Part shown: positions 59,565 to 64,000 of the stretch, piece after piece | How the letters are laid out: each line of letters opens with the position of its first letter | How positions within the stretch are numbered: the first letter of the stretch is position 1 | Assembly (NCBI RefSeq): GCF_000378965.1 | Contig: NZ_KB900536.1 | Location: 1,480,052 to 1,544,051 of the forward strand | Source of the DNA: Thioalkalivibrio thiocyanodenitrificans ARhD 1 | GTDB lineage: Bacteria > Pseudomonadota > Gammaproteobacteria > Ectothiorhodospirales > Ectothiorhodospiraceae | DNA: 64,000 bases | Reading direction: 5' to 3' | Program-made: the position numbers and the translations under genes | The notes under the pieces: generated by a model | Told to the model about the DNA's origin: nothing | Database searches by the model: none | Seen by the model: the letters and a program-made list of their open reading frames with translations, nothing else

Positions 59565-60419
59565 TCATCCATCCGGGTCTCTCATCTTCACGGCCAAGGC
59601 ATAGAGCTGGTTCCTGGACGCCCCGGTGACCTCGGCGGCCAGTTTCGCGGCCTTCTTCACGGGCAGTTCCTCAAGCAGCATTCGCAGCACCCGTTCCGCC
59701 TCGGGCGGTACGCCCGCGTCCCGGACCTCGGGGGCGCCGGCCGCAAGCACCACGAATTCCCCCTTACTGTGATCCTCGTGTGCGGCGAGCCACTCGCACA
59801 GTCCGGCGAGGCTGCCGCCCTGCACCTGCTCGAAGGTCTTGGTCAGTTCCCGGGCCACCACGGCGCGGCGCTCCGGGCCCAGGGTCTCGCGCATGTCCGC
59901 AAGGCAGGCGGCGATGCGGTGGCTGGATTCATAGAAGATGAGCGTGCGCGGATCGCCGGCCAGGGCCTGGAGCCGCTGGCGGCGGGCGGGGCCTTTCGCG
60001 GGGAGAAAACCCTCGAACACGAACCGGTCGGACGGCAGGCCGCTGACGGACAGGGCCGCCATGGCGGCCACCGGGCCCGGCACGGGAGAGACCCGGATAC
60101 CCGCCTCCCGGGCGGCGGCAACGAGCCGGTAGCCGGGATCGCTGATCAGCGGCGTGCCCGCATCGGAGACCAGCGCCACGGTGGCGCCCGAGCGCAGGCG
60201 CTCGATCAGGCCGGGCACCTGCCGGGGCTCATTATGCTCATGCAGGCTCACCTGCCGGGCGCTGATGCCGAAATGGCTCAGCAGGACGCCGGTGCGCCGG
60301 GTGTCCTCGGCGGCCACCACGTCCGCCGCGCGCAGTGTCTCCAGGGCGCGCGCGGAGATGTCGCCCAGGTTGCCGATGGGCGTGGCCACCACGTAGAGGA
60401 CACCCGCTTCAATTGACAC
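59565..60419 (-). CDS. rsmI: 16S rRNA (cytidine1402-2'-O)-methyltransferase RsmI
   Basis: 284 residues from GTG 60419 (GGGGGTGG upstream). It starts with VLYVVATPIGNLGDISARAL; LVSDAGTPLISDPGYRLVAA and VPGPVAAMAALSVSGLPSDR are the SAM-binding tetrapyrrole-methylase-fold motifs; FYESSHRIAACLADM follows. It adds the 2'-O-methyl on C1402 of 16S rRNA, complementing RsmH. Divergent from lpoA. The longer open frame upstream overlaps the lpoA signal peptide and is not used. Confidence 0.95.
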   Translation of the reverse strand: MSIEAGVLYVVATPIGNLGDISARALETLRAADVVAAEDTRRTGVLLSHFGISARQVSLHEHNEPRQVPGLIERLRSGATVALVSDAGTPLISDPGYRLVAAAREAGIRVSPVPGPVAAMAALSVSGLPSDRFVFEGFLPAKGPARRQRLQALAGDPRTLIFYESSHRIAACLADMRETLGPERRAVVARELTKTFEQVQGGSLAGLCEWLAAHEDHSKGEFVVLAAGAPEVRDAGVPPEAERVLRMLLEELPVKKAAKLAAEVTGASRNQLYALAVKMRDPDG

Positions 60420-60513
60420 ATCCACCCCCGGTCCAGATACTGGCTCCTGCCAGCGACAGCGCCCGCCCGCCAGTCTACGCGCACCCACGGACACAAGACC
60501 AATCCCGACACCC

Positions 60514-62445
60514 ATGACCCACCCATTGCCCCTCGCGCGGCTCCTGACCGCCCTGCTGATCAGCCTGACCCTGGCCGCCTGCGCCCCCGCTCCGCGCCCC
60601 ACGGAACCGCCCGTCGATCCCGCCGAGGCCGTCGCGCTGGAACAGGCGGGGGAAACGCTGGAGGCGGCGCGCCTCTACCTTCGCCTGGCCGCCGGGACCC
60701 GGGAGCCGCAGCGCACGGAACTGACACTGCGGGGGCTGGAACTGCTGCTGGCGCAGGCGCCCGAGGCCGGGGATGAGGAGTCCGCGGAATCGGCCCTCGC
60801 GTACCTGGCCACGGCGGATCTGGCGCCCCAGGACCGGGTTCGCACCCGGCTGGCCAATGCCCGGCTGGCACTGTGGCGCGAGCGGCCCGAGGATGCGCTG
60901 GCGGCTCTGCCCGCGGAGGTGCCGGGGGTGCCGGCAGCCCTGGGGCGCCGGGTGGAAGAAACCCGCGCCGATGCCTACGCGGCCCTGGAGGACTGGGGAC
61001 GGATGGTGGAAACCCATATCCGCCTGGAGGGGTGGCAATCGGACCAGGCCGGCATCGACGCCAACCGGGAGGAACTGTGGGATCGGATGCTTGCCCTGGA
61101 CCGGGCCACCCTGATGCGCCTGGAAACCGAAGCCCGCGACCCGGTAAGCGCCGGGTGGCTGGCGCTGGCCCGGGCCGCCCGGGGCACGGCGCCGGTGACC
61201 GAGGCACTGGAGCGGGCGCTGGAGGCGTGGGCGGCCCGTTACCCGGACCACCCGGCCGCGCCCGCGCAGGTGCGCCTGTTGCGGGAACAATGGGCGGCGC
61301 TCGGCCGCTATCCCGACCACATCGCCGTGCTGCTGCCAATGAGCGGGCGGCTGTCGGTCGTGTCCTCGGCCGTGTACGAAGGGCTGACGGCGGCCTACTA
61401 CGGCCTGCCCGCGGATGCGCGGCCGACCCTTCGCCTGTATGACACGGGCGAACAGCCCGAGGCCGCCTGGACCCTCTACCAGCAGGCCGTCGACGACGGG
61501 GCCGATCTGGTCATCGGGCCGCTGGACCGCCAGGCGGTGACCCTGTTCGCCGGGGCCGAATCCCTGCCGGTGCCCGTGCTGGCCCTCAATCATTCGGTGC
61601 AGGACACGGCACCGGAGCACTTCTACCAGTACGGGCTCAACCCGGAGGACGAGGCACGCCAGGCCGCCGAGCACGCGGCCATCGAGGGCCACCTCTTCGC
61701 CCTGGTGCTGGCGCCGCGCAATGACCTCGGAGAACGTCTCGGCCGGAGCTTCGCCGAGCGCTTCGAAGACCTGGGGGGCATGGTCCTGTCCACCGAGTTC
61801 TACGCGCCGCAGGCGTCGGATTTCGCCGGACCCATCACCCGCGGGGTCGGCCTCGAAGCGAGCAGCGCCCGGCACCGGCAGTTGCAGAACGTGGTGCGCC
61901 GGTCACTCGAGTTCGAACCCCGGCGCCGGCAGGACCTGGACCTGGTGTTCATGGTGGGGTCACCGCGGGAGGCGCGACTGCTGGCGCCGCAGTTGCGCTT
62001 TCACCGCGCCGGGGATTTACCGGTGCTGAGCACCTCCCACGCCTATGACGGCACCCGCAATCCCCAGGCGGACCAGGACCTGGACGGCGTGGTACTGGCG
62101 GACATCCCCTGGGTGCTGGACGTGGAAGTGGGGGACGCGCCGGGCCGGGAAGCCCTGTCACCCGTCCTCTCCCCCGCCAGCCGGCAGCTGCCGCGCCTGG
62201 TGGCGATGGGCCATGACGCCCTGCGCCTGGTGCCGCTGCTCAACCATCTGCACGAGCGTCCGGGAGAACGGTTCGCCGGGCTGACCGGCAGCCTCCACCT
62301 GGACGAGTCGGGCCGGATCCACCGGCAACTCCACTGGGCCCGGTTCCAGCGCGGCGAGCTGCGCCCGCTCATGGCCGTGGCACCGCCTGACAGGCCCGTA
62401 CCGGACGCCGTGCCGGCCGTACTGAGAGAGCCGCCCTCGCCTTGA
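60514..62445 (+). CDS. lpoA: Penicillin-binding-protein activator lipoprotein LpoA
   Basis: 643 residues. Lipoprotein signal with LTLAAC (Cys22). The N-terminal half is helical/TPR-like; the C-terminal half is a type I periplasmic-binding fold beginning HIAVLLPMSGRLSVVSSAVY, with DDGADLVIGPLDRQAV and VPVLALNHS. LpoA spans the periplasm to activate PBP1A. The position before yraN and opposite rsmI matches the family. Confidence 0.93.
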   Translation: MTHPLPLARLLTALLISLTLAACAPAPRPTEPPVDPAEAVALEQAGETLEAARLYLRLAAGTREPQRTELTLRGLELLLAQAPEAGDEESAESALAYLATADLAPQDRVRTRLANARLALWRERPEDALAALPAEVPGVPAALGRRVEETRADAYAALEDWGRMVETHIRLEGWQSDQAGIDANREELWDRMLALDRATLMRLETEARDPVSAGWLALARAARGTAPVTEALERALEAWAARYPDHPAAPAQVRLLREQWAALGRYPDHIAVLLPMSGRLSVVSSAVYEGLTAAYYGLPADARPTLRLYDTGEQPEAAWTLYQQAVDDGADLVIGPLDRQAVTLFAGAESLPVPVLALNHSVQDTAPEHFYQYGLNPEDEARQAAEHAAIEGHLFALVLAPRNDLGERLGRSFAERFEDLGGMVLSTEFYAPQASDFAGPITRGVGLEASSARHRQLQNVVRRSLEFEPRRRQDLDLVFMVGSPREARLLAPQLRFHRAGDLPVLSTSHAYDGTRNPQADQDLDGVVLADIPWVLDVEVGDAPGREALSPVLSPASRQLPRLVAMGHDALRLVPLLNHLHERPGERFAGLTGSLHLDESGRIHRQLHWARFQRGELRPLMAVAPPDRPVPDAVPAVLREPPSP

Positions 62446-62798
62446 AGACGCAACGCCAGGGACGGCGCGCGGAACAGGAGGCCCTCGCCTTCCTGCAGGC
62501 GCGCGGCCTTCACCTCATCGAGTCCAACTACCGGTGCCGTGCCGGCGAGATCGACCTGGTCATGGCGGACGGCGAGACCCTTGTCTTCGTGGAAGTGCGC
62601 ATGCGTATCAACAGGCGGTTCGGCGGCGCGGCTGCCAGCGTGACCCCGGCCAAGCAGCGGCGCCTGTGCGCCGCCGCGCGCCATTACCTCCTGATCCGCG
62701 GCGAACCGGAAGGACCCATGCGCTTCGACGTGGTGGCCCTCGAAGGCGGCTCGACCCCGCACTGGATTCCCAACGCCTTCGATGCGCCGGTGGATTGA
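62442..62798 (+). CDS. yraN: YraN family (UPF0102) endonuclease-like protein
   Basis: 118 residues from TTG, overlapping the lpoA stop by 4 bp. Restriction-endonuclease-like fold: GRRAEQEALAFLQARGLHLI, then NYRCRAGEIDLVMADGETLV and FVEVRMRINRRFGGA (the E..D..ExK-type core has ExR here). Role uncertain; proposed in DNA processing. Confidence 0.92.
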   Translation: MKTQRQGRRAEQEALAFLQARGLHLIESNYRCRAGEIDLVMADGETLVFVEVRMRINRRFGGAAASVTPAKQRRLCAAARHYLLIRGEPEGPMRFDVVALEGGSTPHWIPNAFDAPVD

Positions 62799-62938
62799 CT
62801 GCCGCAACTGCCGCCTGTCCGGCCGCTCACGGTCTGTCCCGACGGCCCGTCGACTTGCCGGGGCCCGGTCCCCTGCGCCCACGCGGGAACCGGGAGGGCG
62901 GAGAGACGCCGGCGCCCGTCCCGTGGCAAACTGAATCC

Positions 62939-64000
62939 ATGAACGACGACACGCCCCTGATCGCCGCGCTGCGCCAGTGCATACCCGCCGAAGCCCTGCT
63001 CACGGAGCCCGGCGACTGCTGGCCCTACGGCTACGACAACTCCCGCCGGCAGGCCCTGCCCGAGGCGGTGGTGTTCCCCACCGATGCGGAGCAGGTGCGC
63101 CGGGTGGTGCGACTGTGCAACGAGTACGCCACCCCGGTGGTGGCCCGTGGCCGGGGCACGGGCACCACCGGCGCCACCGTTCCGGTCAGTGGCGGCGTGG
63201 TCCTCTCCTTCGAACGCATGGGCCGGATCCTGGAGGTGGACCCCGACAACCGGTTGATGGTGGTACAGCCCGGTGTCACCAACCAGGCGGTGCAGGACGC
63301 GGCCCGCGAACACGGTTTCTTCTGGCCGCCGGACCCCACCAGCGCAGCCGTCTGCACGGTGGGCGGAAACCTAGCCTACAACTCCGCGGGACCACGGGCG
63401 GTGAAGTACGGAACACCCCGCGAGAACACCCTGGGCCTGTGCGCCATCACCGGCGATGGACGCCCGTTGCGCACCGGCGTGTTCACGACCAAGGGGGTGG
63501 TGGGCTATGACCTGACACGCCTGATCATCGGTTCCGAGGGGACGCTGGCCATCATCACGGAAGCGACCCTCAAGCTGACTCCCCTGCCCGAGTCCACACT
63601 CACCCTGCAGGCGGTCTATGCCGACATGCGTGATGCCGCCCGGGCAGTGGCGGCGCTGATGGCCCAGCCGGTGATTCCGTGCGCCCTGGAATTCATGGAC
63701 CGGAGCGCCATCGAGATGATTCGCTCGTACGCACAGGTGGATCTGCCCCGTGGCGCCGGGGCCCTGCTGATGATCGAGGTGGACGGTCCGGCGGACTGCG
63801 TGGAGGCGGCGGGCGATGCAGTGGCGCAGGCGGCCTCGGTGGACGGCGTGCTGTCGGTGACGGTGGCAAAAAGCGAGGAAGAGGTCAGGGCCCTGTGGGC
63901 CACGCGCAAGGCGCTGTCACCCGCACTGCGCAACGTGGCGCCCAAGAAGATCAACGAGGACGTGGTGGTGCCCGTCTCCTGCATACCGGAACTCATCGAC
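62939..64000 (+). CDS. FAD-linked oxidase, GlcD/D-lactate dehydrogenase-like (3' end outside window)
   Basis: 354 residues visible, open at the right edge. PCMH-type FAD-binding domain: EAVVFPTDAEQVRRVVRLCN, the pyrophosphate loop ARGRGTGTTGATVPVSGGVV, VQPGVTNQAVQDAAREHGFF, TVGGNLAYNSAGPRAVKYGT and LIIGSEGTLAIITEATLKL. A GlcD-type C-terminal domain has begun. It oxidises a 2-hydroxy acid (glycolate or D-lactate are the usual substrates). Start ATG 62939, with GGGAGGGCGGAGAG upstream. Substrate cannot be fixed from the visible part. Confidence 0.88.
   Translation, partial: MNDDTPLIAALRQCIPAEALLTEPGDCWPYGYDNSRRQALPEAVVFPTDAEQVRRVVRLCNEYATPVVARGRGTGTTGATVPVSGGVVLSFERMGRILEVDPDNRLMVVQPGVTNQAVQDAAREHGFFWPPDPTSAAVCTVGGNLAYNSAGPRAVKYGTPRENTLGLCAITGDGRPLRTGVFTTKGVVGYDLTRLIIGSEGTLAIITEATLKLTPLPESTLTLQAVYADMRDAARAVAALMAQPVIPCALEFMDRSAIEMIRSYAQVDLPRGAGALLMIEVDGPADCVEAAGDAVAQAASVDGVLSVTVAKSEEEVRALWATRKALSPALRNVAPKKINEDVVVPVSCIPELID

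Overview
The window is about 65% GC with GC-rich codon use. It carries the gene order typical of a gammaproteobacterium: the complete dcw cell-wall/division cluster, then secA and argJ on one side and rnpB, rsmI, lpoA and yraN on the other, plus a pilS-pilR-pilA/pilBCD type IV pilus locus. The gene set and the many intergenic repeats suggest a Chromatiales/Ectothiorhodospiraceae-type organism (Thioalkalivibrio-like). That placement is inference; no rRNA operon is present to test it.

Layout. 1-350: end of an IS256-family element. 423-8725: rluD (-), bamD and a nitroreductase (+), then glnB, nadE, sucD, a four-helix-bundle gene and sucC (all -), followed by a RAYT transposase inside REP clusters. 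8978-19079: a PP0621-like protein, the PilS/PilR two-component system, pilA with a sigma-54 promoter, pilB, pilC, pilD, coaE and zapD (all +). 19387-25654: Nudix/ThiE fusion, argJ, secA and an M23 peptidase (-). dciA (+) lies at 25754. 26388-45093: lpxC and the dcw cluster mraZ-rsmH-ftsL-ftsI-murEF-mraY-murD-ftsW-murGCB-ddl-ftsQAZ (-), tightly overlapped, driven by a promoter with MraZ boxes. 45629-45974: RNase P RNA (-). 45977-59564: an accessory block with a small membrane protein, a MITE-like repeat, a PhnD-GGDEF fusion, an IS3 remnant and a four-gene secreted-protein operon. 59565-64000: rsmI (-), lpoA, yraN and a truncated FAD-linked oxidase (+).

Two things stand out. First, the operon at 59400-49117 has its own promoter. 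It encodes a secreted alpha/alpha-toroid protein with beta-sandwich repeats, a 1211-residue secreted CARDB-like protein, a transglutaminase-fold protein whose catalytic Cys position is Ala, and a small membrane protein. The last 160 codons of the third gene and all of the fourth drop sharply in GC. The drop begins just after a Gly-rich motif, the layout expected of an exchangeable toxin tip plus immunity gene. Second, spacers across the window carry 7-bp tandem arrays of several sequences. They often occur as inverted pairs around a short spacer. One pair flanks the four-helix-bundle gene inserted between sucC and sucD, like the ends of a very small mobile element. Several arrays supply the stop codon of the gene they abut.

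Limits: all family calls come from reading translated sequence and motifs; no database search was run. GC statements are by eye.
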